Below are positions 35,601 through 50,600 of a stretch of DNA of 64,000 bases, piece after piece; positions within the stretch are counted from its first letter, which is position 1; each line of letters opens with the position of its first letter. Under the pieces are notes generated by a model. It made no database searches and was not told the origin of the DNA. It worked only from the letters and a program-made list of their open reading frames with translations. Source of the stretch: Solea solea (taxonomy: Eukaryota; Chordata; Actinopteri; Pleuronectiformes; Soleidae). The translations under genes were made by a program, and so were the position numbers. The stretch spans positions 26,543,436 to 26,607,435 of the forward strand of contig NC_081136.1 of NCBI RefSeq assembly GCF_958295425.1, given 5' to 3'.

Positions 35601-38600
35601 AGTGAAACCACCTGTGTGGGAGGACTATGGCCATGAATGTGCTCTTCAGTATCGTAGCTAATGTAGCCCGAGAGGAACCAAAGCATGAGGCCAGATTTCT
35701 GTTGTGCTGACAGTCGAGGCGGTACGTTTTATTATGTCTCTCTTTTAAAGGTCCAGTGTGAAACATTTAAGAGGATTTATTGGCAGAAATGTAATAACAG
35801 AGCCAGGAAAACAGTACTTTCAAAGTCAATTCCATGACAAATTAAGCTAATGTGCCTTTTGCACAGCAGCCATTTTGACTAGTTGTACCCGGAAACGCAC
35901 CAGTGTGTTACTGATCACATTAACAGGCTGTTCAGTCCGTATAAGTCAGAACATTGTGACAGTTAACTAGCATGCACCCTGAAATTGAGGAAGCTAAACG
36001 CGAACTCAGCCATCGCTCATGTGACTATTTACACCCGTGATTGTACCGCCAAAATGGCCGCTGTGTGAATGTGGTTAAAGCCGTGGTGAAGGTAATTTGG
36101 TATCAGTTTATTCACCAAATTTCATTCCGTATTTTTGCATTGTTTATTTCAACATAATAAAAAACCGTAATGATTTTCATCTGGGATGCTAGCCAGCTAA
36201 TTTGTTGCTAGTAGCACATACAGTATGTTTGTTGTTAATGAATGTCCCTGAGGAAAACACAATACATATTCATCTCATTTTGAGCAACAAGACATTGTTG
36301 ACGGGATATTGCCTTGTCTTCCATTCATTTGTCCACAGCCTCACGCATGAGGCTTTACCTCAATTAGGACCTTTTTCATCGAGAAAAGGCGACAAACAAA
36401 CGTGCACTCACACACACAGCCAGACACACATCACAGCATGTTTTAGAAAAGTAAACATGCTGTAAACATTACTGAATTTAGTAAATTCTGCTTTTAGAAA
36501 ACCACTACTTTGGTCGTTACCCTGAGCTTATCGAGCGTTCCCTCCTGTGTCCTCCATATTTAGTCTCACTCTGTGCTCTTTCAGTCTAAATAAAGACTAA
36601 AAGAACCAAAGGTGATCTGATCGACTGCCCACTCCGCTGCTGAAGGTTCTCACTTCAGTGTTTTGAGAAGCTTCCAGTAGCCACTTATGTTTTGTGTGTG
36701 CTGACATTTTAATCAAACAGTAATTACATAACCCCGTTGCTTATAGGTGCAGGGTGTGCTGTCTTTCTGTTCATTAATTAGAGTGTGATGCATAAATGAA
36801 TGAGAGGATGTTACTTCTTTATCACAGCAGTTTATAGTGAGCACTTTCTGGGTGTTTTACTTTGTTTATTTTTTCTTCTTCTTCTTGCGTCCCTTCAGGT
36901 TGTGGATTCACCTACAAGCCCTCAGTATCACAGAGAAGGCCTTTACTTCGCTGACGGCCGACGGAAAGTTGACTACGTCCTGGTCTTCCATCATCGGCGC
37001 CACAGTTCCATACGTCATCCCAACAGCACCTCAGTGTCACATGACAGATTATCTATCGTTTCCAATGGCAACTTTCCCCAGTCAGTGGGCTCCGAAGCGG
37101 GTGCAGGAATAGGAGCGGGTGTGCCGGGGGGAGAGGCAGCAAGTTTTGGCGAGGTGTTCATGGAACTTGGATTTGCTGGAGGGAACGAGACAGCGGAGCC
37201 GGCTGACCATGAGATGTGTCTGATCAGACAAGAGTTTGAGGCCAACCTGCTGGAGGCCGGCCTGGAGATTGAGAGAGACAAAGAGGTGAGAGTGTTGTCA
37301 TACCATAGACTACATATAAAAATGTGACAAAAACAGAGCTGAGAAAGTAGAATGGAAGGGGGAACCCCCACTGCTTGCAACAACAACTCTGTTTTATTGG
37401 AGATCAATGGAAAATTAGACGACTTTCTTCTTGATTTATGTCAGTTTTTTTGAAGAGTTAATGCCCTCAATCACTGGTTTCAGGTCTTCACAGCACATAT
37501 GAGTGAACACCAGTGTGATTGACAGGCAGTATTTTACAATAGGAGCCTGATTGCAGGTGAAAAAAAATCCTTTCAAACAGACCATGTACATTTTATATAC
37601 TGTCTATGCGTCATACTAATGCCAATATTCATTATACATAACAAGTCATACAATTTAAACTATGTGACTGACATAGTGGTAACAAAAGTATTGAATTATT
37701 GGATTTATAGGACCAGTGTGTAACCTGTAGGAGGGTATTTAGTGCAGTACATTGCATGTACTTTGGACAAAGGCCTTGCATTACGGCCTTGCTGTGTCCC
37801 GCTGTGTTTCCATGGCAGCTTGAATGGACAAACTAGTCAGAGTGGGCATGTTGCATTTTTAAGCAGAAGGAGGCTTGAACCAACTGGGGGGAAAAAAATC
37901 TGAACTTAATAACTGTCATTTTTTGTGGTCTTTTTAGGTCAGGCTTCACTTCAGTATTCACTGTAATACAACATTTAAAACTGGTTGGATCATTTCTCCG
38001 TGACACCATCAAAATAATAAGTTGAGTCATTGCATTGTTTCAAATTGTGATTTCAATTCAAAAACGTCAAACATGCTCCTTGTTATGTGAAGGCCACTGT
38101 AGTTCTGTGACATGCTTAGGAAAGAGAGGAGGTTCTAATAATTAGACAAATTCTCCCTCACTGGCCCTTTGAATGACTTTACAAGATTTTTTTTTTTTTT
38201 AAATATAAAACTTGCTACTGGATCTGATGTAACTGTCTTGAGCTATTTAAGGTGAGTGCCTACGTACAAATGTGGCTCAGAAGTAGAGGAATGTGGTGGG
38301 TGAAAATGCAACACGAAACTCAGGATATAATGTGTGTATTACACCAGCAAGGGCATAGGGTCACATGCAGGTTTCCATTAAACATCAAAATGTGTCTTTT
38401 ACTCCCCTTTTCTATTAAATGTACAATGTTCTTTTTCCTCGTGTAATCACCTTGCTGCTGTTAAACAGAAACCCTGCATGAAAGAGAAAGTAAGACACAG
38501 CCCAGAGGACTCATTAATTTAATGTTACTGATGAGTACATGTCAGCTGCAGGGCAAACAAATTGCAGGTGCAATCATAGCCAAAGGCACAGTACGATCTC

Positions 38601-41600
38601 CACTCACAGCTTGTTATCTACAGTGCAGGGTGCTTACTCAGTTAATATCAACAAAACATGTCCACAGTATGATCAAACTCCAATTACAGGGTCAATGTGT
38701 TCCCAGTGCACATGATAGAAAGCTCAAAATTCTGTCTTTTTCTGTCATTTCGGTCATTTTCAGAAAACCGAGACTGAGACTGACAGTCTCATGATGTCTT
38801 CACTTTTTTTCACTTTTTTTCCAGAAAGATTTATTTGTAGCCTGGCAATGACATGTGTTTGAGAAATATAGAATGTAATGACGTATTTCCACCGGCTCTA
38901 CTCGCCTCGCCTCGCCTCGCCTCGGTACATCGCGGTTTAGGTTGCATCTGCGTGGCTGGCTGCGTGAAACTGCGGTGACTTTGTTTAATGCGTGACTTTA
39001 CACCAGACTCCTGGTAGTTGTTGGAGATTAACCCACATTTTTTAGGATTTTTAAGTAGTTTTAACTGATCTACAGTTCCGCACTGAATGACATTCTTGAT
39101 TTGGCTTGATTTGTGTGGACGTCTCTTCCTTTGGCGGCACTCTGGCCAGTCAGTGGCCGGCAGTCTGTCCAATCACTGCATAGTACTTAGCACACTTTTG
39201 GAATCTCACCGGAGCAGGCACTAAAAATAGTACCTGGTACCAGGTACCAGGCGCACCTATGGTAAACCCATGGTAAATTGCCATGGGGAATAATACACAA
39301 CTCCTTATATGGACGACCTGGGGGTATGGGTTTATAGGTCACATTCAGGCTTAAATAAAGTTTAAGTTATGATTCATTGCATTTTTAGTAGTAGCTATAA
39401 TTGTGCGGAACTCACAAAATAAATCGTTCTTTTGTTTTTGTTCATAAATTCAAGCCATGTCAATGTTGAACTGTGACGTATTTCCAAATTTCACAGATTC
39501 AATCTGATTTTAAAACATTTTGAGTACTTTTTGCTCAGGTGTGTTTATATAGTAAATAAAAAAAATACACAACGTTTTATAGCCTTTATATACTGTACGT
39601 TTTAACATACTAATGGAAAAAAAGCAGCCAAAATGCTCTGTGTTCTAAGGGTTAATTATTTAAACATGGTTTCCCACCTTTTGAAGTTAAGGCAAACATC
39701 ACAAGATGAAATGATTCATAGCAAGTTAGCAAAGACAAACGGGCTTGTTTGTTATACAGCGTTTAACTCTCAACACTATTCTTAATGAAATCTTTCCGTT
39801 CCATCTACAGTATATGATGAGGACGCTGTTCATTTTGGATTCCCTATATTCACAAGGGCATGACAGTTTCATCTGTGCTGATGGACTTTAATTCTACTTG
39901 CTGTAGCAGCTGTCAGCTGCTGTGCTGACCTCTATCCATTCACCAGTTTAGTCCTAAACGGGTAATTTTGTTTCAGCTTGTACTAATTGCTCTCACTGAG
40001 ATTGCGTTTTACGAAGCAACCAGTATATGTGTGTGTGTTTGGTGGGTTCTTGGCATAACCCACTGCATGTGTGTGCGCTCTGCACCCTCACTGCCAGAGT
40101 TGTACAAATGTAGTTATTGTTGAAATTCCACTTGTTAAACGGATGATCCATTGCTGCACATTGGCTCCAACTTGCAAGAAGAATCATTTGGCATTTAAAA
40201 GTGTTGCTCACTTCAGCTGTTGCCGCAGCACTGACAAAATAAATGTCTGCAGATCTCATGAAAGCAAATGGTTTTACTGTGTTGTTCCAATGTACAGAAT
40301 TAGCCACTGGTGTATGTGTGCCTGTGTGTGCTGGCTAGCCGCCAGTTGGCAGTGGTGAGTCTGCAGGCTAGTATTAATCAGATTGTTGACAGTTTGGCCA
40401 TGGAGCCTAAACCAGGATCAGATTGGCTGACTAACCAATAGCCCCTTATCTCATCACATGGACTGAGGTATAGTTTGAATCTGCTGGAGCGAGCCGAAGC
40501 ATGTACTCAGATATCCTTCATTTATCTATAGTGACAGGTAGTATTGTTACAAAACAACAAATATAATTACACTCCTTCCATCACCGTGGAGCCTGATGTG
40601 GTGGGAAAGAGAAGGAACATCGACTGCATGTTGCTGCTCAAACAGAAAGTAAATCGCTCATTTTGTCACTGCCTCTTTATATAATAACACAATATACACC
40701 TCCATAACTGACTCAACTTGTTCGATACCAATTTGTCATCTTACATCTTGGGTTTAAAGCATTACCTTTGTAAACTGTACTTATAAGAATATGGATAGAG
40801 TCCTCTGGTTTCCTCAATGAAGACAATCAAAAAGTAGGAATATATTTTATAGCAACAAGGGTACGACTCGACTGATGCAAATGTATAATTCCCACTTGTA
40901 TGACATCAGTAAACATTTCCCTGAGGTGTAAATTGTCTTAATCATTAGATTCCGGACATATTTTAAAGCATATGACATCAACTTTGTAAATTATGTTCCA
41001 CTTTTTAGGACAATAGATGATAAATTACAACAAATATGAGAGGACAACAGTGTGATTGACAGCCTGGGTTCAAGTAACGTTTGGTGGGATGAATGCCTAT
41101 TTCTCTCCACCTTCCCCTGTGCTACCGCTGTATACTCACAAACACTCCCTCAGTGATATTATTGCTTGACAGCCCATTGTCAGATGAAGGACACAGCATA
41201 GAAATAAGCCTGTTGTTTCTGTTGATGAAGAGCAAACAGGCAGAATAATAATACCGTCATCGACAACAAAAATCAACAAAAGTTATGCACTGCAGCTTTA
41301 AGTGTTGACCTCTGATAAAACAGGTGAATTAAATGTGTGCCAAAACGGTTTTAACGGCCATTGCAGAGGGATTAAGGATAATCTAAGATTAATTTGGTTA
41401 TGTGATCAACCTCAATTGTTCTGCATATCTAAATCATGAATCCATTGATCACTGAATAACCAAAATAAGTGTCCTCATCAGGGTCTTGGCACATTGGACG
41501 TCTGAGCCATTGACACAAGGCAAAAAGTGCTGTTGTTAAGATTTTCTGTCAGGAAAGGAATCAAAAAGCAAGGATGGATATGGTGACATATTGTATATAC

Positions 41601-44600
41601 AATGATCTGAAATGACTGTTTTATGTAATATTTCTAAAAAGATAACCCGAACATTTTTGATGAAAAACATAAAAAACAAACCCAGTCTATTGTTTTTCAT
41701 AGTTAATGTTCAAGTGCTGCTCTGAATGATTCTGTTTGTGTCCAACCTGTTTGTCTTCAGATTAATTAGATGCTGGGGGGCTGTTGCTTAAATGTTAAAC
41801 TTGTTGACTGTGCCAGGGGATTAATTAGCTGACCTTTGATCTCTAGGGGACATCCTCTTATGGAACAATTTTAATTAAATCACAGGTAGATGTTAATTCA
41901 AGAAGTGGAGCTAGGACATCTGAGGAGTTCAGTCTGTGGGGGCTTGGGAAACAGAGCAGTCTGAGCAGGATTAAGTGTTTGGTAAGACTTCCATACGGTA
42001 GTGTCTGGTCTTTTTCCAAAAATAATGCTTTACCACTTGTGTCTTTATATTACCTGCGCAAAAAAACATTAGGACTGGTCTGTTTCTCTAGATTTCACTA
42101 AGGCTATAATCAGCCGTGTCTTTGATAAAGGATGATTATTTCCCAGAATGTTTATTGAATTATTACTGCACACTTAATTCACGCAATACCGTACAGTTAA
42201 AGAGTGTAGTTGATCTACAACCACCTTAACTGTGTACAGTACAGTATAACCAGGCTGATCCATTAATTAATTCATTCATTCATTCAACCTGCAGGTCTCC
42301 TGGAGATCCTCTAATGTCAGCAAACCCTGTAGCTTCCACTAATAGCACCTTTCATGCTGCTTCTCTTTGTGAATCTCCTTTGTCTTAATTCTGTGTGTGA
42401 TCCATTTTTGCCCCCCCACACTCTGTCTTTGTTATTGTCTCTATCTCTATGTCGTCTCTTGACTCAGTTTTTCACTACTCTCCATCAGGCCAACCCTTCA
42501 CCCAACCTATCACCGTCTCATACTCGGTACCACTGTACCCACCCATAGATGCCCCCGGCTGAGTCCTACTTACCCCCCCACAGAGATAAAGAGCAAATTG
42601 AAAATCCCCTTACTAATTAACCTTCTCCAGGCTGAGAGGTATTTATATCCTCTCCTTTTTGATGAAGCGATAAAGGGAAGGGAGGTTGAGGAGGAGGAGG
42701 AAGAAGGAAGCGAAGGAAGAGGAAGAAAAGGGGGTGACAGAGCTGATAAATGAATGTCTGTGAGTGGGTAAAATATAGTGGATTATTACATGGAGCCACC
42801 AGGATGGATTTAGAGAGTACATTTCTGATGGATTAGTGCATGTGTGGTCTGTGTTCTTCCTGATTAATCTGTGAGTAAGCGTTGTTACTGATAGCAGGTA
42901 GTCGCTGTTAAGACTGAGCAGGTTCTTACTTCTGAGGACCATTTTCCCCATTAACTCACTGTCTTAGGGCTAACAGCAACAGCTTTAAAAAAAGATCTAA
43001 AAAACATGGTTGTCACAGCTGTTTTGGAAAAGGACTTAATATCACGATTGAGACATTTCAGGTTTTTGTTGAAACTGCCAGCCCAAATCCACGTACACTG
43101 TATTTGCCAGATTGACCTTTATCAAGAGGAAGCAAAGACATTCAAGGGAGATGAGGTCTTTTGCACAAACCTGTGGCTTCTTAGTAATAATAAAAAAAAA
43201 GAATACACCAAACCTAAACTAAACAAAAAAAACATAACAAGACACAACAGCATCAAATCCAGACTTATTCTATATAGTTACTGACGCCTTCCATGTTACT
43301 AAAGTAACCTATGAGCATGTGCAAGTGTCTTGAAGTCTGATTTGAGGCACTGATAACAGGCCAGCAGGTTAACCAGCAGGGAAAATCTAAAAATGGGAAT
43401 GTAATTTGACATGGAAAACAAAACTGTGAAATGGGGTGGTATATGTACTAAAGACTAATTAGGGATTTGGGGAACAGGTGAGTATGTGAGGCCGAAATAA
43501 CGGATCGCTATAAGGCAGAAGGGACAGGAGAGTTGATAATCTGGAAGAGGCAGATGGAGAGTGAATGATTGCAACCGTGCTTTGCTCTTGTCCTCACTGA
43601 GGAGGTTTAAAATACATCGATGTAATCACCCAAAAGTGACAATGAGCACCAAAATAACTATAATCTCCACATTCTGCACAAGCCGCAGCTTCTGTGAGAC
43701 TGGAAATTACTTTGACAGAACAAATTGTTTCAGATGAAATGCTGTAATTGTGAATGTTAACCACATTACTTGGACTTAATGCACTCAAGTCTGGGTCATT
43801 ACAGAATGATAAAGGCTCCACATAAGAGCATTTTCAAATACAGTTAAATGTGCAAGTTGGAGTGCCATTTCAGTCACATGATTACTAAATGTTCTTTATT
43901 CACTGAACCTATTTTTTAAATGTGTTTCCATCAGGTTTTTTTATGCACATATTGATGCCAAAAATGGAACCTGCAGTTAAGTGTGGATATCACGCTACTA
44001 TCTCTCTTCATCGCTTTCTTTACTTTGACTCTAAAGGTTGTTTTTCCATTGATTCAATTCAATAAGAGGTGAAAGAAATACACCCACAGGCTGCCTCCAA
44101 ACTTGTACAACTTTTGATTATATTTGTTGTATTGTAAAAATGTCCCATTAAAAGTACAGTGGTAAAGGAAAGATGGCTTTACACTGCATTGTGTCCTGGG
44201 GTAGGACAAAGAGAGCGTGGCTGTGAGAGTGGGAGAAGATAATGAAACATAAGAGGAGTAAGAGTGACAGTTAGTGAGTCAGTCAATCACTCAGTGAGAC
44301 AGAGTCATGCCGGTGGCAGAAGGTACAGTAATGTATGTGAGGGGGGCGGGGGGAGTGAAAGATGTCAGGAGAGTAGGAGTCGAGAGAGGAGAATGAGGAT
44401 CGTTTCAGGTTTCCATAGTTTGAAGTGCCACCTTTATCTTTTCACCCTCGCCCTCTTACAGAAGCTGGTGGGGGTCTGAGGAGGGTAAGGTTACCTGGCT
44501 GTTGCCTCCCGCCAGCTCTGCTGTCTTTCATTTCTTGTTACACTCTCTCTCTCACAGTGCAGCCCAGCTCCAAAACAGCTACTGCTGTGCTGCTTCGTAT

Positions 44601-47600
44601 GTTTTAAGGACGAGTTTTCCCTGATGTACATGTCATGTCCTCACATTTCATCCAGTCGCACAGGGGGAGAGGAGACTCTGTCATTTTACTCACAATTGTT
44701 CAGAATTCACATGCCACTTAATCGTACTTGAAACCTCCAATTACCAAATTTTGCAAATGCATCTTAACATTTAATCATAATTAGTGCGTGGGTGCTGGGA
44801 TATGATTCATTAACACTGTGAGTTGGATGAGTCAGGATTAGATTTTTCATCTAATAAATACATTTGGCGGAGATGATTACAGAACAAAAAAGTAAAAATA
44901 TGTCAGTAATAGGCTGCGGTAACGAGATCAGCCTCAGGCTACATCCATCTTTTATAAAGACCATAATAATCCTGCTGGCGAGTCTGGCGAGCCAAACTGA
45001 TTCACAGCGCTTGGTTTTGCCGGATCTAAGAAGGACTGAGGCCAATGTTGAGATCTGGAGGAATAAAAGCAGCTGAGAAGCAACTGACTACAGTTGAAAG
45101 TAGAAGAAGTCTCTCCTGCTTAAACAGACTCTGTCGGCTATAATAGATTGTGAAACAGTTCTGACAGATGGTCTGGTAAACCAGTAATACACTGCTGGCA
45201 GTCTAGCCAAACAATCTGCAGTGCTTGTACACAGGGAATATGTAAAAAAAACAATATTATTATTATAGTTTCCAAATATTAAACATGCAACAGAACATTT
45301 CTGTGTCCTTTGCCATGGAACTGTTTGGTTACTGTTGTAAAGGTGAAGCAATAAAAAGACACCAGTAAGGACACATACTTTTTCCTCAGAGCCAGTGTTG
45401 TGTTTTATCATATTAAGAAAAAAAATGCTATTCTCTGCATCATTTATGCCATAAATTACTTTGTTATTATAGCACAAAAACCTTCCACTGACAAACACAA
45501 ACTATGTCATTATTTACATCAGTAAACATTAGTTACAATGACACCTGTACCTATACTTCAGGAGTTTATGTAACCTTTTTGTAACCAGTGGGCTCACACT
45601 CTGCAGTCTCCATTTATTTTCTGACAGTAAGGACATAAAATGAACAAAAACCACAACAGGTTGAAGTACTCTTTCCTGGCATATCATAGACAGGAAGGGG
45701 AAGAGACAATAGGCAGCGAAACAGATCATGTGGAATTATGGACATTAATATGAATTAAAATATAATAACTGGTGTTGTTACATAAAAAAAAATGTATACA
45801 TGACTAGAGTTCTGACTACAGTCACTGCAAGTAATGGAAATACAGTTGGATTTGCTGCTGTTGGCTCTGCTCTTCAGGTGCTCCCAGGCTTGGTCAAGCA
45901 AAACATCAGAAACCATTTCAAACTTCGGAGCCTGTTGGACGCTGATGGACGGCCTTGGTGTGAGAGTAGCTGTGATTGGAGTGTGACGAATAGATTGTGG
46001 GCAGCTGGCTGTCAGCTGATTACAGCTGGGGTGTTATGATTGCTGTGTCCTGCGTGATCAAATGCAAAGCTTGATTTTTGTTTGTTTTTCAGTTCAAGGC
46101 CCATGGCCCCAGCTTCACTCGGCTCCATGCTCCCTGGCCAGTTCTCTGTCGAGAGGCTGAGTTTCTCAAGATCAAAGTACCCACCAAAACGGTAGTATCA
46201 GCACCCGTCAGAGGGATTTTATTTTGCAGTCAGTCAACACAGACAGTGTGTTACCTGGTTCACGTGCAGTCGATGAAATCGAAAATACAAAACCACTGCA
46301 ATTAAGTACAACAGCGTCTTACACAATATACTGTTTGTTTCACCAGAGTTACGAGCTTAAAGAAGAAAGTGGTTTTGGGTCCAGGATGAGCACAGTGTGG
46401 AGGAAACTGAATCAACCTTTCCAGCCCAAAGTACCACAGCAAGACCATGGACGCACCAAATTTCTCTCGCACTGCTTCTCCAGGGACAAACTCCACCTGT
46501 GAGACACGCACGTAAACACACACACAGACACACACACACAGTGGTCATGTCAGCTATGTATTTTACAACATACTAAGCAATTATAGGACTGCATAACCTT
46601 TAGGTGTAAATATGACAAGATGATGGATGAGTATGTACATACTATTTACATAGACTTTAGGGGCCGGTTCAGGTTGTGGTATTAATATCTGTCCTGATTG
46701 TGTCTCCTGTGCCCATTTGTGACCACATCTACCTGCATAATTCAGTGTATAGTGATACACACGCACATCATTTCTATTCACAAGGACAAATGTTTTGCTT
46801 TTAACCGGTCTGACTGTGCAGATGAGTCTGTTGTCAATGTGTGTGTATTTGTCTTTGGGTTTTTATACATTTGTGTTTGCAGAGGTAGAAAGAGTACTGA
46901 AATATTCTTCTCAAGAAAAAGTAGCACTATTTTAATAAAATTTTACTCAAGTACAAGTAAAAGTACTGGTCTAAAATGTACTCAAGTTAAAGTAAAAAAA
47001 AAGTAGCTTGTTTAAAATGATTCAGTAAAAGTGGCTTTGTTACTTTTCTTTACAAGGTTGGGGTTCTTTCTTGTGTCGTGCAAAAAGGACAAGAGGACCC
47101 AAATCTCACATTGTTTTTAATTTAAGGCAAACCTTAAATAAGAGAGAGAGATAAAAGAGTCAGGAGGTGCTGAGTGTATCAAAGCCCTACTCACGCAGCT
47201 GTAACATTAAAAAACATTTTCACGACGTGAACGTACTGTATTGAAGCTGAGAAGTGTAAACAACACTATGATTTCACCATGAATCTGCAGCAGCTCAGAG
47301 GACAGCTGACGTCATTGCATCCTGCTCATGTAAAATAACACATTCAGGACACATTAAGTGTGTTTCACGCCTGAACTTAAAACTATCCACATGTGATTGG
47401 ATCACTCAGGATGAATAATACCAGGTCTGAACAGGCCCTAAGAGACAATCACATTTAGGTCAATCTCTTAGCATGAAACACAACAACTAATAAGGCATAT
47501 TTTGGTGTTTGAAGTAGGCAGGATACTGAAAACCTGTGCTGCTTTTTTTTTTTTTCCAGGTACAACATCACATCTAAAGACACGTTCTTTGACAATGCTA

Positions 47601-50600
47601 CACGGGGCAGAATAGTAAGGGTTTAATTTATATATTTCTTTCTGTCTTCATCTTCATTTGTATGTATTTGTACAGTATGGCATTGAAACTGAAGTCTAAC
47701 ATTGTAACATCTCCCTTAGGTCTATGAGATCCTGAGACGAACAGTGTGTGTACGGACCTGTCAAACCATAGGTGAGGAACTGTGTGTGTCTGGAGGAATT
47801 ATTGAAATATATTCCAGCCCTTTATTTAGCATATTTATGCGTATTACACTTTGAAGCTGGCCAATAGTAAATTAGTTGGACTGATTCTAGATGTAAATAG
47901 CCTCCCACGGGCATAAACAGTTGAGACGAGCCAGATTTAATCCATTATGTTGTTCCAAGTCAAAAATGGTGATAATCAATGATTTTATTAATGACTTTAG
48001 AAAGTGAAACCCTCCTCCTACCATTGCCGTTCGCTTCAAGTCTGTCAATACGTAAAAATAGCAGAGTCCTGTTTTAGAGGGAACCTTGTGAAGTACTGGC
48101 ATTGAAGCCTTGTTTGACAGATTTAAGAGCCTTTGTAGGAGTTGGATAATTTATACAGTCAAATATCTTGAAATACGGAGTGTACACAATAAGTGTGTCA
48201 CACTGATGTGATGTCAAGCCAGATCGAGTATTATTCCAAACCTTTCTGATCCGCACTGTACAGTTTGGTGGGGCTTATTTCGACTGCAGGTGTCCACTGG
48301 GATGATAAGAGATGAAATCAGAATGAGAAATACTTTATTAATCCTGGGGGGGAATAGGTTTATAGATGTCATTATTACTGCAGTTGTGATGTCACTTGTT
48401 TGTAAGCAGCCATACAGTACAGATTCCAAAAATGGTGATTCCTAATACTGTATGAAACATAAAAAATTAATCTGTCGTCGGTCTGCTTGAAACGTTCAGT
48501 AGGTGCACTAGTGACTGTTTGTAAACATCCCTGGCGATTTGCGTCAAGATAAATTCAGCATTTGCTTTAGTGTTTACTGTACATATATATCTGTACATTT
48601 GTATGACGCTCAGCAGCTGCCTGTGCATTTATGAGACCCATCAGCTCCATATAGAGATGGGCTGAGACCCAGTTTATTTCCAGAGTCCACCATATGTCTG
48701 TTTGGCTTTGCCATCACAGCAGAAGGTCTCAGCCAGCGGGTACTGATGGAGCTGCGGGGGAAAGAAGGCAACAGAAGACAGAGCTGCCTCTCTGACCTCC
48801 CTCCCTTTTTTTTTTTTTTTACCATTACGGCTGATGTACCAATTTGGTTACACACACACACACATACACACACATCTTGCACTCCGCAGGTCTCTGTTGC
48901 TCTCCTCCATCTCCCGTACAAGTGGGTCAGACTTCTTGGGTCAGACTGAGATTGAAGCAGGGGCCTCTGAGACTTGTGGCTGTTTCTAGCTGGTTGTGTG
49001 AGCATCCGTGCATTTGTATGTCCAAGAGTGCATGTGTGTGACAGAGAATGTGAATTGATGTACTGTATATTAATATCACAGAGAATCACACAGGTCCCAG
49101 TCGCCTTTCATGCAAACATATTTAATTCATTGGATGTCATTTGACGTATCAATGTCATCGCTGCACTTCACAGTTCGGGCCATCACCTCCCACAGGTCAC
49201 TTGACAGAGACTAAAAGTCTATATATCTTTAACTCATCTCCACATCAGACCCTTGCACTTTGTGCTGGCATCTCCTATGTTGAAGATGTGTGCGTAACTG
49301 TGAACATACTAGCTGCACCCTTTTCTCCTTAATCTCTGATGACAGACCATGGTCATTGTTTGGCTTATTATAATACATATCACATACCATTTGGCTGTAA
49401 CTTAATCTGTAAGACTATTTCCCTTCATTTTCAAACAGAAACAACAAGGAGCCACACACTCAACTCAACTCAAGTGTGTCTTTGAACAAGTGAGAGTCTT
49501 CTTCAAGACTTCCTCTGGAATTCATAAAATATTACATCAAAGGTGCAGCCATTTGGTGCTCACTCCTTATTTGTAGTTGGGTAAAAGTTTATGTGGTTGC
49601 TTGTCGATGCCGGTGACTCAGGCAATTTAAGTTTAAAGACACAAAATGAATTCCTAATACGATTCAGATCTGTCATCTACATAAAAGGCATATAAGAGAT
49701 TTGGTTATTATTTGGATGAAAAAGCCAGAGAGGGAAGCATTTTTTCACATGGTCTATTTCTGTTTTCTTATGTCTCTTTCCAGGCATCAGTACCTTGATT
49801 GCTAAAGGCGTGTATGACGCGGCATTTCCACTTCACGATGTAAGTGTTTACGCATGTAATGACCTCAAGATGCTCATTGGTTTCATTTTGTTTCATATAC
49901 CTTGTAGAGAATTTAAACTTTCAACTGTTTTTTACATTTTTACTTATAGATACTATAAGTGTGAATGGGGGAGAGAGGGGAATCAAAACCCAGGTCATAG
50001 TTTTTAACTATGTTCCCGGAAATAAAGTGATGCCAATGAAGATTAGACAGTCACTCTAAAATCTAAAATCTATATTTTTGTCTCACCTGCTCCACATCTG
50101 TGTGCTTTTTTTTTGTAAAATCTGAGCAAAGATTTCAGCTTCCCCTCTTGTTCTACAGGGTGATTTCAGGATCATGGGACACGATGAAGAGAGGAATGAC
50201 AGACAGGTACCTCGCCTCCTCTCTTTTCCTCTTGCATCCTCTTCACCATTCTTCTGATTTGTAGGAGAATGAGTTTTGTGTGTTTGCCTGCTCCAGTGCT
50301 TCACAAAGTGACTTGCTAATATAATGTGACAGACGGAAGAGACGAGACAAAAATGAACAGAATCTCTTCATCTGCCTAATCAACTCACAGATTGAGGTTT
50401 AAGTTCAGTAAACATTACTCTGCTGCTCTGCACTGACTAACTCAAAGGAAAACAAAGAAATCTGGTCTCAGTCAAGATAAATGAATAAATGAAGCAACTT
50501 CCCTGTTATCGCATCATTCATTATAATTGCATTAATGCTGTATATAAACCATACACCTTATTGTGACTGCATCATGTGCCTTGAGCACTATAGTAGCCAA

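Larger units (their letters stand above)
30875..36898 (+). other. ano2 intron around alternative exon B
   Basis: Apart from exon B, its promoter block and the listed repeats, no coding sequence is seen. A repeat end (TTTTAAAGGTCCAGTGTGAA) starts at 35742. The acceptor of exon 36899 has a long pyrimidine tract. Confidence 0.5.

Noticed and set aside
36800..36898. Upstream extension of the 36899 exon starting MRGCYFF
   Set aside because: The hydrophobic run is the pyrimidine tract of the intron; CCCTTCAG at 36891-36898 is the acceptor.
48610..49089. 159-codon antisense open frame
   Set aside because: Covers (CA)n and poly-T tracts in an ano2 intron with no recognisable motif.
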